DNA of 64,000 bases from Streptomyces sp. YIM 130001 (GTDB taxonomy: Bacteria > Actinomycetota > Actinomycetes > Streptomycetales > Streptomycetaceae): the NCBI RefSeq assembly GCF_003574445.1, contig NZ_KZ984555.1, positions 334,360-398,359 of the forward strand. Direction: 5' to 3'. Each line of letters starts with the position of its first letter. Positions within the stretch are counted from its first letter, which is position 1. Both the position numbers and the translations under genes were made by a program. Of this stretch, positions 34,656-43,065 are shown one piece after another. The notes below the pieces were generated by a model, which saw only the letters and a program-made list of their open reading frames with translations, had not been told where the DNA came from and did no database searches.

Positions 34656-35749
34656 TGCCCGCCACCCCTGGCTCGGTGAGCGCCCGTACAGCCGCGCCTC
34701 TCGCCCCCTCCACCTCCGAGCTCCTGCTGCGCGGCACCGTCATCCCCGCCCACCCCTTGGCCCTGCACCCCGACCGCACCCTGGACGAGAGGCGCCAACG
34801 CGCCCTGACGCGTTACTACTTGGCGGCCGGCGCCGGAGGCCTCGCCGTCGGCGTGCACACCACCCAGTTCGCGATACGGGACCACGGGCTGCTGCGCACC
34901 GTGCTCGAGCTCGCCGCGGACGAGGTGCACCGAGCCGTGGGCGACCGGCCGTTCGTCCGGATCGCCGGTGTCTGCGGCCCCGTGCAGCAGGCCGTGGCGG
35001 AGGCCCGTATCGCCCGCGAACTGGGCTACGACGCCGTCCTCGTCTCGCCCGCCGGTCTGCCCGACGCGGATCTGGACGCCCTCCTGGACCGCAGCGCCGC
35101 CGTCGGCGAGGTGCTGCCGGTGATCGGCTTCTATCTCCAAGAGGCCGTCGGCGGGCGGTACTTGCCCCGTTCGTACTGGCGACGGCTCGCCGACCAGGAG
35201 TCGACCGTCGCGGTCAAGGCCGCGCCGTTCGACCGGTACCGCACCCTGGAGCTCGTGCAGGGCGTCGCCGCCTCCGACCGTGGCGCCGAGGTGGCCCTGT
35301 ACACCGGCAACGACGACGCCATCGTCACCGACCTGCTGACCCCCTACCACGTACGCGGACCCGCGGGCCCGACCGTGCGCCACTTCGCCGGCGGGCTGCT
35401 CGGGCACTGGGCGGTGTGGACCCGCTCCGCGGTCCGGCTGCTCGACGACGTCCACGCCGCCCGCGCCGGCGACGCGCATGCCCGGCAGCGCGCCGAGGCC
35501 CGGCTCGCCGGGGACACCGATGCGAACGCGGCCGTGTACGACGTGCGCGGCGGCTTCGCCGGCTGCATCGCCGGGGTGCATGAAGTGCTGCGCCGCCAGG
35601 GCCTGTTGGCCGGCACCTGGTGTCTGGACCCGGCGGAGGACCTCTCCCCCGGACAGGCCGAGGAGATCGCGCGCGTGGGCACCGGTCTCCCCTGGCTCCG
35701 AGAGGAGGACGCGTTCGTCACGAGCGGGCTGCCCCACTGGCTGCCGTGA
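34655..35749 (+). CDS. Dihydrodipicolinate synthase/KDG aldolase family protein
   Basis: A 364-residue (beta/alpha)8 aldolase-type protein. GTVIPAHPLALH opens the barrel, FYLQEAVGGR carries the expected active-site Tyr region, and VAVKAAPFDRY the likely Schiff-base Lys. Family members cleave or dehydrate 2-keto-3-deoxy sugar acids as well as making dihydrodipicolinate. In this locus a role on a keto-deoxy acid released from a uronate is more likely. ATG 34655 overlaps the upstream stop (TGATG). Confidence 0.82.
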   Translation: MPATPGSVSARTAAPLAPSTSELLLRGTVIPAHPLALHPDRTLDERRQRALTRYYLAAGAGGLAVGVHTTQFAIRDHGLLRTVLELAADEVHRAVGDRPFVRIAGVCGPVQQAVAEARIARELGYDAVLVSPAGLPDADLDALLDRSAAVGEVLPVIGFYLQEAVGGRYLPRSYWRRLADQESTVAVKAAPFDRYRTLELVQGVAASDRGAEVALYTGNDDAIVTDLLTPYHVRGPAGPTVRHFAGGLLGHWAVWTRSAVRLLDDVHAARAGDAHARQRAEARLAGDTDANAAVYDVRGGFAGCIAGVHEVLRRQGLLAGTWCLDPAEDLSPGQAEEIARVGTGLPWLREEDAFVTSGLPHWLP

Positions 35750-35806
35750 CGGCACTTGCCCGAACCGCCATCCCTCGCACCATCCCCACACAAGGAACGA
35801 GGAACG

Positions 35807-36772
35807 ATGAGGACCAAGACGAAATCGCTGCTCCTGGGCGCCACCGCGACCGGCGTACTCGCCACGCTCACCCTGGCCCCACAGGCCACGGCCGAGCGCA
35901 GCGACGAGCCACCCTCCGCAGCCCAGGACGCGCCGCGTGCGTCCGCCGAGAAGCCGCGCGCCGCAGCACAGCAGAACGACTTCGAGCGCCCGGCCGCCGG
36001 CGGCCCGTACTCCATCGCCGACTGGGCCGAGGACGGCTGGAACCTGTCGCAGGACGTCGGCTCGCCGCAGGGCTGGGACACCCGCACCCGCGTGGACAGC
36101 GACACCCCGGCGCACAGTGGCGACAAATCGCTGCGTGTCTTCTACCCCGAGGGCCAGATCGATCCGGAGAACTCCGGCGCCCTCGCACCGTTCGACATCC
36201 CCAAGTCCGGTGAGTACTACCTGTCGTTCTGGGTGAAGTTCAGCGACGACTTCAGCTGGGGGACCACGCAGTACGCGGGCAAGGTCGGCATCGGGCTCGC
36301 CGGCGGCGACGCCTGTTCCGGCGGGCAGCCGTGCGACGGCACCAACGGTTTCACCTCACGCCCGATCTGGACCAAGAGCGACGGCAAGGCGGCCCTGTAC
36401 TACTACAGCCTGGAGCACGAGGGCGAGTACGGGGACGACATCGTCCTGCAGAAGGACGGCGCCGACATCAACTGGCCCAAGGGCGAGTGGGTCAACGTCG
36501 TCCAGCGCCTCAAGGTCAACACCGTCTCCGGTGGTGAGGCCAACCCCGACGGTGAGATCGAGGTGTTCTACAACGGCGAGTCCGCGGCCAAGAAGACCGG
36601 ACTGCGGTTCGTCACCAACGACGACCAGATCGACAAGGCGTACTTCTCCAGCTTCGCCGGCGGCGGCACCTCCGAGTTCGCCCCTGCCAACGACGGCTAC
36701 ATCTGGTACGACGACATCAAGGTGTCCACCTCACGGGACGACATCTGCGAACTGAACAACAGCTGCCCCTGA
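35807..36772 (+). CDS. Secreted polysaccharide lyase, PL14-like beta-jelly-roll
   Basis: A 321-residue exported protein. A clean Sec signal peptide (KTKSLLLGATATGVLATLTL, cut near residue 29) is followed by a 30-residue Ala/Pro linker. A beta-rich domain then holds YLSFWVKFSDDFSW, ALYYYSLEHEGEYGDD and GYIWYDDIKVS. This layout matches the polysaccharide lyase 14 fold (alginate/glucuronan lyases), though other jelly-roll families are possible. Four Cys near 170-176 and at the C-terminus probably form disulfides. ATG 35807 follows AGGAACGAGGAACG. It is presumably the first step, cutting an acidic polysaccharide outside the cell. Confidence 0.7.
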   Translation: MRTKTKSLLLGATATGVLATLTLAPQATAERSDEPPSAAQDAPRASAEKPRAAAQQNDFERPAAGGPYSIADWAEDGWNLSQDVGSPQGWDTRTRVDSDTPAHSGDKSLRVFYPEGQIDPENSGALAPFDIPKSGEYYLSFWVKFSDDFSWGTTQYAGKVGIGLAGGDACSGGQPCDGTNGFTSRPIWTKSDGKAALYYYSLEHEGEYGDDIVLQKDGADINWPKGEWVNVVQRLKVNTVSGGEANPDGEIEVFYNGESAAKKTGLRFVTNDDQIDKAYFSSFAGGGTSEFAPANDGYIWYDDIKVSTSRDDICELNNSCP

Positions 36773-36854
36773 CCGGACAGCGCCAACCGAGCCGACGGAT
36801 CCCGACGCCACCGCCGAGGGCCCCGATCCGGCTGAGCACACCCACCCGGCCGGA

Positions 36855-36893
36855 GGTGCCGGGAGGCCACGACCCCGTGCGTCTCCCGGCACC
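36855..36893 (+). terminator. Hairpin between lyase and glycosidase genes
   Basis: Perfect 11-bp stem GGTGCCGGGAG / CTCCCGGCACC with a 17-nt loop in the 150-bp gap. It may partly end the lyase transcript or stabilise its 3' end, setting the glycosidase gene at a different level. Confidence 0.5.
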
Positions 36894-36922
36894 ACGGTCC
36901 ACCCCGTAGACGGAGAACCGCC

Positions 36923-38737
36923 TTGCCCACCACCCCGTTCCCCGCCCCCCGATCCCTCGTCACCACCCCCGGCGGCGCCCCCGCCGACGCACCGGTGACG
37001 GCGAGCGTCAACTCCGCACTGCCCGCCCAGGGTTACCGCCTGCGCACCGGGCCGGACGGAGTGAGCGTCGAACACCGGGACCCGGCCGGTCTGCGCTACG
37101 CCCTGGCCGTCCTCGACCAGCTGCGCGCCTCCCCGGACTTCCACGAGGTCGGCTACGACATCAGCGACCACCCCGACTTCGAGCGCCGCGCCTTCATGCT
37201 CGACATCAGTCGCGACCGCGTGCCGACCCGCCGCACCCTGGCCCGCTGGGTGGAGATCCTCTCCCTCGCCCGCTTCAACCAGTTCGAGCTGTACACCGAG
37301 CACACCTACGCCTTCCGCGACCATCAGCAGGTCTGGCAGGACGCGTCCCCGCTCACCGCCGACGACCTGCATTGGCTCGACGCACACTGCGCCGCCGCCG
37401 GCATCGAACTGGTCGTGAACCAGAACACCTTCGGGCACATGGAGCGCTTCCTCGCCCACCCGGAGTACGCCCACCGCGCCGAGAACCCCGACGGTTTCGA
37501 GCGCGGCGGCGCCCACCGCCCGCCGAGCACGCTCGCCCCGACGGCGGACAACGCCGACTTCGCCCAGGGCCTGCTCACCGAGATCACCGCCCAGGTCCGC
37601 GCCCGGCGCCTGAACATCGGCGCCGACGAACCCTTCGAGCTCGGCACCGGCCGGTCCCGCGAGCGGGCCGCCCAAGTCGGCCTGGGCACCGTCTACTTCG
37701 ACTACGTCTCCCGCGTACTGCAGCCCTGGCTCGACGCCGGGTACACGGTGCAGTTCTGGGCCGACGTCTTCACCCACCACCCCGAACTCCTCGACCAGGT
37801 GCCGGCCGGCGCGATCCCGGTCATCTGGCAGTACGACGCACCGCAGCACGCCGCGGACGTGGTGGCCGCCGACAGTGCCGAGGCCGCCGCCTGGAAGCAG
37901 CGCGGCGCCGACCTGGACCGCCTGCAGGAGGGGTTCGCCGCCGACTGCCGGCTCGTCGGCGACGCCGGTGTCACACACTGGGTGGCCCCCGGCGCCGGCA
38001 ACTGGAACAGCGTCATCGGCCGCCTCGACAACGCCGTGGAGAACATCCTCGACGCCGCCGAAGCGGGGCTGGCCCATGGCGCGTCGGGCTGTCTGCTGAC
38101 CTCCTGGGGCGACAACGGCATGTGGGACGCGCCGTCGGTCGCCTTCGGCCCGGCCGTGTTCGGCGGTGCGGTGAGCTGGTGCCTGGAGGCCAATCGGGGC
38201 CTCGACCTCGGATCCGTGCTCGACGAGCACGTCCTGCTCGATCCTGCGGGCCTTGCGGGCCGTGCGCTCGAGCAACTCGGCGGCGTGTACCGGCTGTTCG
38301 GCGTGCCGCTCCTGAACGGCTCCCCCATCGCGCGGGCCCTGTTCCCCGACCCCTCGCTGCCGCTGCCCGAGCTGCCGTCGGCCGCCGCGCTGGACACGGC
38401 CGCGGACGCGCTCGCCCGCTGCCGCCGCGATCTCGCCGCGTGCGAGCCCGCGGCATCCGACGGTGACGTAGCCGTACGCGAACTGCGGCACGGGATCGAC
38501 CTGTCGGAGTTCGCGGTCGACGTGCTGCGGGCACGGGTGGCGGCCGGGAACGGGTCCGACCCGGGCGCGGACGCGATCGACGCCGGCACCGCCCGCGGAC
38601 TGCTGCGCCGCCTCGACCCGATCCTCGCCGAACAGCGCGCCTGCTGGCTGCTGCGCTCACGCCCCGGCGGCCTCGAGGACAGCCTGCGCCGCATCGATCC
38701 GCTGCGGCACGAACTGCTGCGGGCGGCGGCACGGTGA
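36923..38737 (+). CDS. Family 20-like glycoside hydrolase (beta-N-acetylhexosaminidase type)
   Basis: A 604-residue cytoplasmic protein. Residues 20-85 resemble the zincin-like N-terminal domain of GH20 (GYRLRTGPDGVSVEHRDPAG, then LRYALAVLDQL). The barrel begins DFERRAFMLDISRDRVPT, and the Asp-Glu pair of the GH20 active site fits NIGADEPFE (Asp235-Glu236). GH20 enzymes use the substrate acetamido group to remove terminal GlcNAc or GalNAc. Family position is divergent, so the sugar may differ. The TTG start at 36923 has GGAGAA upstream. No signal peptide: it acts on imported oligosaccharides. Confidence 0.78.
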   Translation: MPTTPFPAPRSLVTTPGGAPADAPVTASVNSALPAQGYRLRTGPDGVSVEHRDPAGLRYALAVLDQLRASPDFHEVGYDISDHPDFERRAFMLDISRDRVPTRRTLARWVEILSLARFNQFELYTEHTYAFRDHQQVWQDASPLTADDLHWLDAHCAAAGIELVVNQNTFGHMERFLAHPEYAHRAENPDGFERGGAHRPPSTLAPTADNADFAQGLLTEITAQVRARRLNIGADEPFELGTGRSRERAAQVGLGTVYFDYVSRVLQPWLDAGYTVQFWADVFTHHPELLDQVPAGAIPVIWQYDAPQHAADVVAADSAEAAAWKQRGADLDRLQEGFAADCRLVGDAGVTHWVAPGAGNWNSVIGRLDNAVENILDAAEAGLAHGASGCLLTSWGDNGMWDAPSVAFGPAVFGGAVSWCLEANRGLDLGSVLDEHVLLDPAGLAGRALEQLGGVYRLFGVPLLNGSPIARALFPDPSLPLPELPSAAALDTAADALARCRRDLAACEPAASDGDVAVRELRHGIDLSEFAVDVLRARVAAGNGSDPGADAIDAGTARGLLRRLDPILAEQRACWLLRSRPGGLEDSLRRIDPLRHELLRAAAR

Positions 38738-38789
38738 CGACCCGTACCCCACCGGTGGCTCACCTCCCGCTGATGACGGACGCACCCCG

Positions 38790-39803
38790 ATGAGGCGCAC
38801 ACCCCCGACCCCGGACGTCGAGAAGTGGCTGGCCACGCTCGCCGGCCGAGACGCCACCGGAGACGGAACGGAACCGGGGCGGCACGGCGCAGCGCCGGAA
38901 GCCGTACCACCCGAAGAGGCCCTCGACCGCATGGAGTTGCTCGCCGTACCGGCCGGGGACCGCGATCCGGTCCTCGCGACCCTGCCCGACCCGGAGCGCT
39001 CGCCCGTCCTGTGGGAGGCCCTGAGCCACTGCCACCGCACCCTGTTCGACGCATCCGGACCCGCGCCGCGCGACACGGTCTGGCCCGACGCACCAGCCGA
39101 ACTCGGAGCGTCGGGGCGCTACTTCTACGTCCACCTCTATCTGCTCGCTCTGCCGACAGCCCTGGCGGGCCAGCGCCGCCTCGGCGTCCCCGACCACACC
39201 GTCGCGGCCACGTTCGCCGACCTCGGCGCCAAGATGACCGCGTACCGCCTCGCGCACGGCACCGGCGGATTCGACCGGCAGCTGTGGGCGATGCGGCACT
39301 TCCGCGGCACGCTGCACCGCCTCGGGCGCCTGCAGTTCGAACGCACCACCCTGGACACGGCGCGGTCCGGCGGTCCGCCTCCCGGCCCCGACGGCCCCGC
39401 GCACGGCGAGCACGTCCTCGACCTCCACATCCCCGAGGACGGCCCGCTGTCCCCGGCCGACTGCGACGCCTCACTGCATGCCGCCCGCGCCTTCCACGCC
39501 CGGCACTTCCCCGGCACACCCCCGCCCCGGTTCGCCACCTGCAACTCCTGGCTCCTGGACAGCCAGCTCGCCACGTACCTGCCCCCGACGTCGAACATCC
39601 TGCACTTCCAGGAACGCTTCACCCGCTACGGCGACCTGCCCGTCGCCGACGACGACATCCTCCAGTTCGTCTTCCACACCCCGTCCGGCACCACCGACCT
39701 CGGCCACCTGCCGCAACGGACCACCCTGCAGCGCGCCGTCCTCACCCACCTGCACACCGGCCACCACTGGCACCGCGCCGCCGGCTGGACGCGGCTGCCG
39801 TGA
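38790..39803 (+). CDS. Acyltransferase-domain protein (NAT_N plus GNAT-like C-terminal domain)
   Basis: A 337-residue cytoplasmic protein. An N-terminal helical part (FYVHLYLLALPTALAGQ, then LGVPDHTVAATFADLGAKM) and a C-terminal beta part with LDLHIPEDGPLSPADCDASL, TCNSWLLDSQLATYLPPTSNI and FQERF match the two-domain acyltransferase family known as NAT_N/GNAT_C. The biochemical role is not established to my knowledge. Placed last in the lyase/aldolase/glycosidase operon, it may acylate or deacylate a sugar intermediate; inference. ATG 38790 lies 52 nt after the glycosidase. Confidence 0.65.
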   Translation: MRRTPPTPDVEKWLATLAGRDATGDGTEPGRHGAAPEAVPPEEALDRMELLAVPAGDRDPVLATLPDPERSPVLWEALSHCHRTLFDASGPAPRDTVWPDAPAELGASGRYFYVHLYLLALPTALAGQRRLGVPDHTVAATFADLGAKMTAYRLAHGTGGFDRQLWAMRHFRGTLHRLGRLQFERTTLDTARSGGPPPGPDGPAHGEHVLDLHIPEDGPLSPADCDASLHAARAFHARHFPGTPPPRFATCNSWLLDSQLATYLPPTSNILHFQERFTRYGDLPVADDDILQFVFHTPSGTTDLGHLPQRTTLQRAVLTHLHTGHHWHRAAGWTRLP

Positions 39804-39808
39804 CCGGT

Positions 39809-40507
39809 TCAGATTCCGGCGTACCGCGGCACACGCCGGTCCGGCGGGAACAGCACCGCGAAGGAACACATCAGCATCAGCGGCACGCACAGCGCCCAGA
39901 CCCACCACTGCGTCTCCCCCGTGATGAGCTGGATCACGGGGAAGTACGCCAGGCCCCCGAGCCCCATCCACGCGCCGAACCGCAGGCCGGGACTCTTCGC
40001 GAGGAGTGGCGCGGGAAGCAGCAGGCAGGCGAGGACCAGACCCGCTCCTGCCCAGCCCGGCGCCACCGTCAGCATCAGGGCACCGTCCTCCTGAGGCGTC
40101 ACCTGACAGGTCGCGCCCCGCACCTCGAACCGCATCAGCTTGCCGCGCCAGGTCACCATCTCCGCCTGCGAGCCGTTCCGCGCGCGCTCGTAGCAGGAAC
40201 CGCCGATGCCCTCGATCGTGTACTTCTTCTCCGCACCCGAAGCCCAGCGCAGCGTCACATTTCGCATCCCCACCGTCGAGGACTTCTCCAGCACGCGACC
40301 ACTCGATGTCCGAAGACAGTCCTGCGGGCTGGGGGCATTCGCCGTCCGCTCAGGACACAACCGAGTTCGCTCGTACCGCACTCGCTCCTCGAACGGCCCC
40401 TGAGACCACTGGAACCCTCCCCACAGGAGCGCGGCACCCACGGCCAGCAGTATCAGCCTTCCGAGGCAACTCACGGCAGCCATCTGCCCGTCGGCGGCGG
40501 AGCTCAC
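39809..40507 (-). CDS. Membrane protein of unknown function
   Basis: A 232-residue protein with one helix at about 15-32, an extracytoplasmic segment of about 100 residues with several Cys (RTRLCPER, PQDCLRTS, GGSCYER, GATCQVT), and three or four helices at the C-terminus. The Cys spacing suggests two disulfides in the outer domain. I do not recognise the family. The GTG at 40507 is used; an ATG at 40483 is possible. Convergent with the acyltransferase gene, 5 bp apart. Confidence 0.55.
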   Translation of the reverse strand: MSSAADGQMAAVSCLGRLILLAVGAALLWGGFQWSQGPFEERVRYERTRLCPERTANAPSPQDCLRTSSGRVLEKSSTVGMRNVTLRWASGAEKKYTIEGIGGSCYERARNGSQAEMVTWRGKLMRFEVRGATCQVTPQEDGALMLTVAPGWAGAGLVLACLLLPAPLLAKSPGLRFGAWMGLGGLAYFPVIQLITGETQWWVWALCVPLMLMCSFAVLFPPDRRVPRYAGI

Positions 40508-40592
40508 ACGCTCACGGCCGGGCTGTCACGGCAACTCCAGCCGAATCACTGCGACTTGTGGCGTCCCGTTCCCGTCAGTCAGCTCGCCGGGA

Positions 40593-40976
40593 TCAGCCCG
40601 CTTCAGCGCCCTTGGACGACAACGGCCCCCACGTGTACCGCACCCGCACGCCGTGGTCGTTGAGCCAGGCGGCCTCGCGGTGGCGGAGTTCGCGGGCGGA
40701 CTCCGGCGCGATGGCGCTGGGCCAGCGGACCAGCACCGCGGCGACGTCGCCCGTCTGCGCCAGCTGCCGGACCCGCCGCCATCCGCTGCGCCGAGCCGGA
40801 TCCGGCTCGCCGTAGGTGTCGGTGACGACCTCGGCGATCGTGAGGCCGCGCTCCTGGGCGAACGTCCGGCCTTCGGTCTGGGCGCACTGCGTGGCGGTGC
40901 CGGGCGCGCGTGGGGCGCGGTCGGCGCACACGTACAGCACGACGGGGGGAGAAGTGGTTTCACCGTGGGGGATCAT
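40593..40976 (-). CDS. Small resolvase-N-terminus-like protein
   Basis: A 127-residue protein. VVLYVCADRA, then ERGLTIAEVVTDTYG and VAAVLVRWPSAI follow the strand order of the serine recombinase N-terminal domain, but the catalytic Ser and key Arg residues are not where expected and there is no DNA-binding tail. Such stand-alone proteins occur in Streptomyces beside Bld/Whi-type regulators. It is probably not an active recombinase. ATG 40976 has GAAGG upstream; longer starts exist to 41087 without a ribosome site. Confidence 0.55.
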   Translation of the reverse strand: MIPHGETTSPPVVLYVCADRAPRAPGTATQCAQTEGRTFAQERGLTIAEVVTDTYGEPDPARRSGWRRVRQLAQTGDVAAVLVRWPSAIAPESARELRHREAAWLNDHGVRVRYTWGPLSSKGAEAG

Positions 40977-41087
40977 GGGCGCCTTCGGTAGCCGGATCGA
41001 GGAGGAGGGGTTCCTCGCCGCGCGAAGGAGACGCGGCGGGGCCGTGCGGTCACTGCGGTCGGTGTCCTGAAATCGACGGCGGGACAC

Positions 41088-41546
41088 TCAGGGGTAGGCG
41101 GCCAACTCGGCCCAGACGACCTTGCCTTCGGCCCGGGTCGAGCGCGCCGAGCCCCAGCCGTCCGCGAGTTGGGCTACGAGGAACAGGCCACGCCCACCCT
41201 CCTCGCCGGGTCCGGCGCGCTGCTCGGGCGGGTTGACCGGGGTGCGGTCGTCGTCGTGGAGCTCGATGCGCAGCCGCCGCTCGTCGTCGGTCAGCGTGAG
41301 TCCGCACAGGAAGTGGCCGCTGTCGGTGTGGAGTACCGCGTTCGTCGTCAGTTCGGAGACGAGGAGTACCGCGTCGCAGCAGGTGTCGCCCGGTACCTGC
41401 CAGGCACGGAGCCGGTCGCGCACGATGTCGCGGGCGGATCTCGCGCTGGTCCGCAGGGCGGGCAGGCCGAACCAGTACTCCCTGCGCGGCACGGGCCCGG
41501 CTAAGACAGGGGGCGGGGGCGGAGCTGAGGGCGTGGGCAGAGTCAC
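41088..41546 (-). CDS. RsbW/SpoIIAB-like ATP-binding protein (anti-sigma factor type)
   Basis: A 152-residue HATPase_c_2 protein. The N-box ELTTNAVLHT and G-box GEEGGRGLFLVAQLADGWG are clear. Streptomyces encodes dozens of these, many beside XRE/DUF397 genes, acting as anti-sigma kinases or partners in developmental control. I prefer the GTG at 41546, which has GGAAGG 8 nt upstream, over the ATG at 41594. Divergent from the XRE gene at 41864. Confidence 0.82.
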   Translation of the reverse strand: MTLPTPSAPPPPPVLAGPVPRREYWFGLPALRTSARSARDIVRDRLRAWQVPGDTCCDAVLLVSELTTNAVLHTDSGHFLCGLTLTDDERRLRIELHDDDRTPVNPPEQRAGPGEEGGRGLFLVAQLADGWGSARSTRAEGKVVWAELAAYP

Positions 41547-41863
41547 GGGTGTCGCCTTCCAGTGCCTTCCGGGGAGCGGGCGCGATGCGGGCATGCGGGC
41601 TGCAACTCGAGCGGTGAGAGGCGCACGCCGAGGCAGGCGCCGTGCGGCGAGGTGCCGATGTCGGCATCAGCATCACGCGTCCCCTCCGGGCCGGATCCTG
41701 GGTCAGAGCTGTTACGTGACCGCTCATAAAGCAACTATGCGCGTGATCGCACTCACCCTGCAACCGACTCCCTGATAATTTCAGCAAGCCGGGTATCACT
41801 ATGGCGTCAACATCAAGTCACTGTCAGAATGGCGATGTTGATGGCCCCTCAGGAGGTTTGGGC
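41547..41863. other. Divergent regulatory region of the Bld/Whi-type module
   Basis: 317 bp without a gene. The right half is A/T-richer and holds an inverted repeat TCAACATC (41807-41814) / GATGTTGA (41834-41841), about 25 bp before the XRE start, which could be the XRE binding site. GATAAT at 41774-41779 could be a -10 for the plus strand. The ribosome site AGGAGGT precedes GTG 41864. Confidence 0.45.
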
Positions 41864-42730
41864 GTGAGTGAAGCCCGTTCCAGCACGAGCGCGCCGACGG
41901 TCCTGCGGATGATCCTGGGCCGCCGGCTCCAGGACATGCGCCTGGGCGCCGGTGTCTCACTGGAGGACGCGGCGAGGGCCCTGCGGGTCAAGACCCTGAC
42001 GATCCGCCGGCTCGAGAAGGCCGAAGTCGCCCTGAAGCCTCTCTATGTGGAGAAGCTCCTGGAGACCTTCGGAGCGGACCGGCAGGAGATCGACGAGTTC
42101 GTCGACCTGGCCGAGCATGCCAACAAGCCCGGCTGGTGGCACTCGTACCGCGACGCGGTCCCCAGCTGGTTCACCGCCTACGTCAGCCTCGAATCCGGCG
42201 CCCAGACCCTGCGTACCTATGAACCCCAGTACGTCACCGGTCTCCTGCAGACGCACGACTACGCCCACGCCGTACTGCGCGGCGGCCTGCCGAACGGCAG
42301 CGAGGAGGAGCTGGAGCGCCGCGTCGAACTGCGGATGCACCGCCGGAGCCTGCTGGAGCGGCCGGACGCCCCCACACTGTGGGTGGTCATGGAGGAAGCC
42401 GTCCTGCACCGGGCGGTGGGCAGTGCGCAGGTGATGCGCGAGCAGATCGAGCGGCTCCTGGAGGTCTCCGAACTCGCGCACATCAGCCTCGACATCGTGC
42501 CGTTCGCCGCGGGTGCGCACGTCGGGGCGTGTGCCCCGTTCACGTACTTCCGGTTCGAGGAACCCGAGTTGCCCGACATCGTCTACAGCGAACTCCTGTC
42601 CGCCTCCGTCTATCTGGACCAGCGCGCGGATGTCGTCGCCCATCTCGAGGCGCACACCCGCATGGCGCTGCTCACGTCGTCCGATGACAGCAGGGCGCTC
42701 TTGAACCGGATGCGCAAGGAGTACTCATGA
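41864..42730 (+). CDS. XRE-family regulator with DUF5753 domain
   Basis: A 288-residue regulator. An N-terminal Cro/CI helix-turn-helix (about 20-75, LGAGVSLEDAARALRVKTLTIRRLEKAE) is followed by the DUF5753 domain (LRTYEPQYVTGLLQTHDYA, then WVVMEEAVLHRAVG and ISLDIVPFAAGAH). This is the WhiJ-like class, always paired with DUF397 proteins and controlling development or antibiotics. The GTG start has a near-perfect AGGAGGT. It overlaps the DUF397 gene by 4 nt. Confidence 0.92.
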   Translation: MSEARSSTSAPTVLRMILGRRLQDMRLGAGVSLEDAARALRVKTLTIRRLEKAEVALKPLYVEKLLETFGADRQEIDEFVDLAEHANKPGWWHSYRDAVPSWFTAYVSLESGAQTLRTYEPQYVTGLLQTHDYAHAVLRGGLPNGSEEELERRVELRMHRRSLLERPDAPTLWVVMEEAVLHRAVGSAQVMREQIERLLEVSELAHISLDIVPFAAGAHVGACAPFTYFRFEEPELPDIVYSELLSASVYLDQRADVVAHLEAHTRMALLTSSDDSRALLNRMRKEYS

Positions 42731-42978
42731 CGATCACCGACGAGGGCGTCTACAACGGTATGCCCGCGCGTGACCTGGGGGAACAGGGCTGGGAGCGCCC
42801 CTGGAGCGGGCCGAACGGCGGCCAGTGCGTCGAGACGAAACTCCTCGCGGACGGCCGTGTGGCCGTACGGCAGTCGACCGACCCGGCCGGCCCGGCGCTG
42901 ATCTACCAGCCGGAGGAGATCGCCGCGTTCGTCCGCGGAGTCAAAGAAGGCCTGGCCGATCATCTGGCCGCCGGATGA
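42727..42978 (+). CDS. DUF397-domain protein
   Basis: An 83-residue partner of the preceding XRE protein. DUF397 typically has WxxSxxxGxxCVExA and a late FxxGxK; here the match is RPWSGPNGGQCVETK and AAFVRGVKEG. The start ATG overlaps the XRE stop (ATGA). Known cases (BldB-like/WhiJ-like pairs) suggest the small protein modulates DNA binding by the XRE partner. Confidence 0.9.
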   Translation: MTITDEGVYNGMPARDLGEQGWERPWSGPNGGQCVETKLLADGRVAVRQSTDPAGPALIYQPEEIAAFVRGVKEGLADHLAAG

Positions 42979-43065
42979 ACCGGCACGGTACACAAGGAGC
43001 GACGACACCGGTCCCGTTCCCGGCCCCCGGGCCGAACGACATGACACAGAGGTGAAGGGGAGAAC

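Noticed and set aside
40593..40976. Active serine recombinase
   Set aside because: The catalytic Ser/Arg pattern is not seen and there is no C-terminal DNA-binding domain; only the fold-like order of strands remains.
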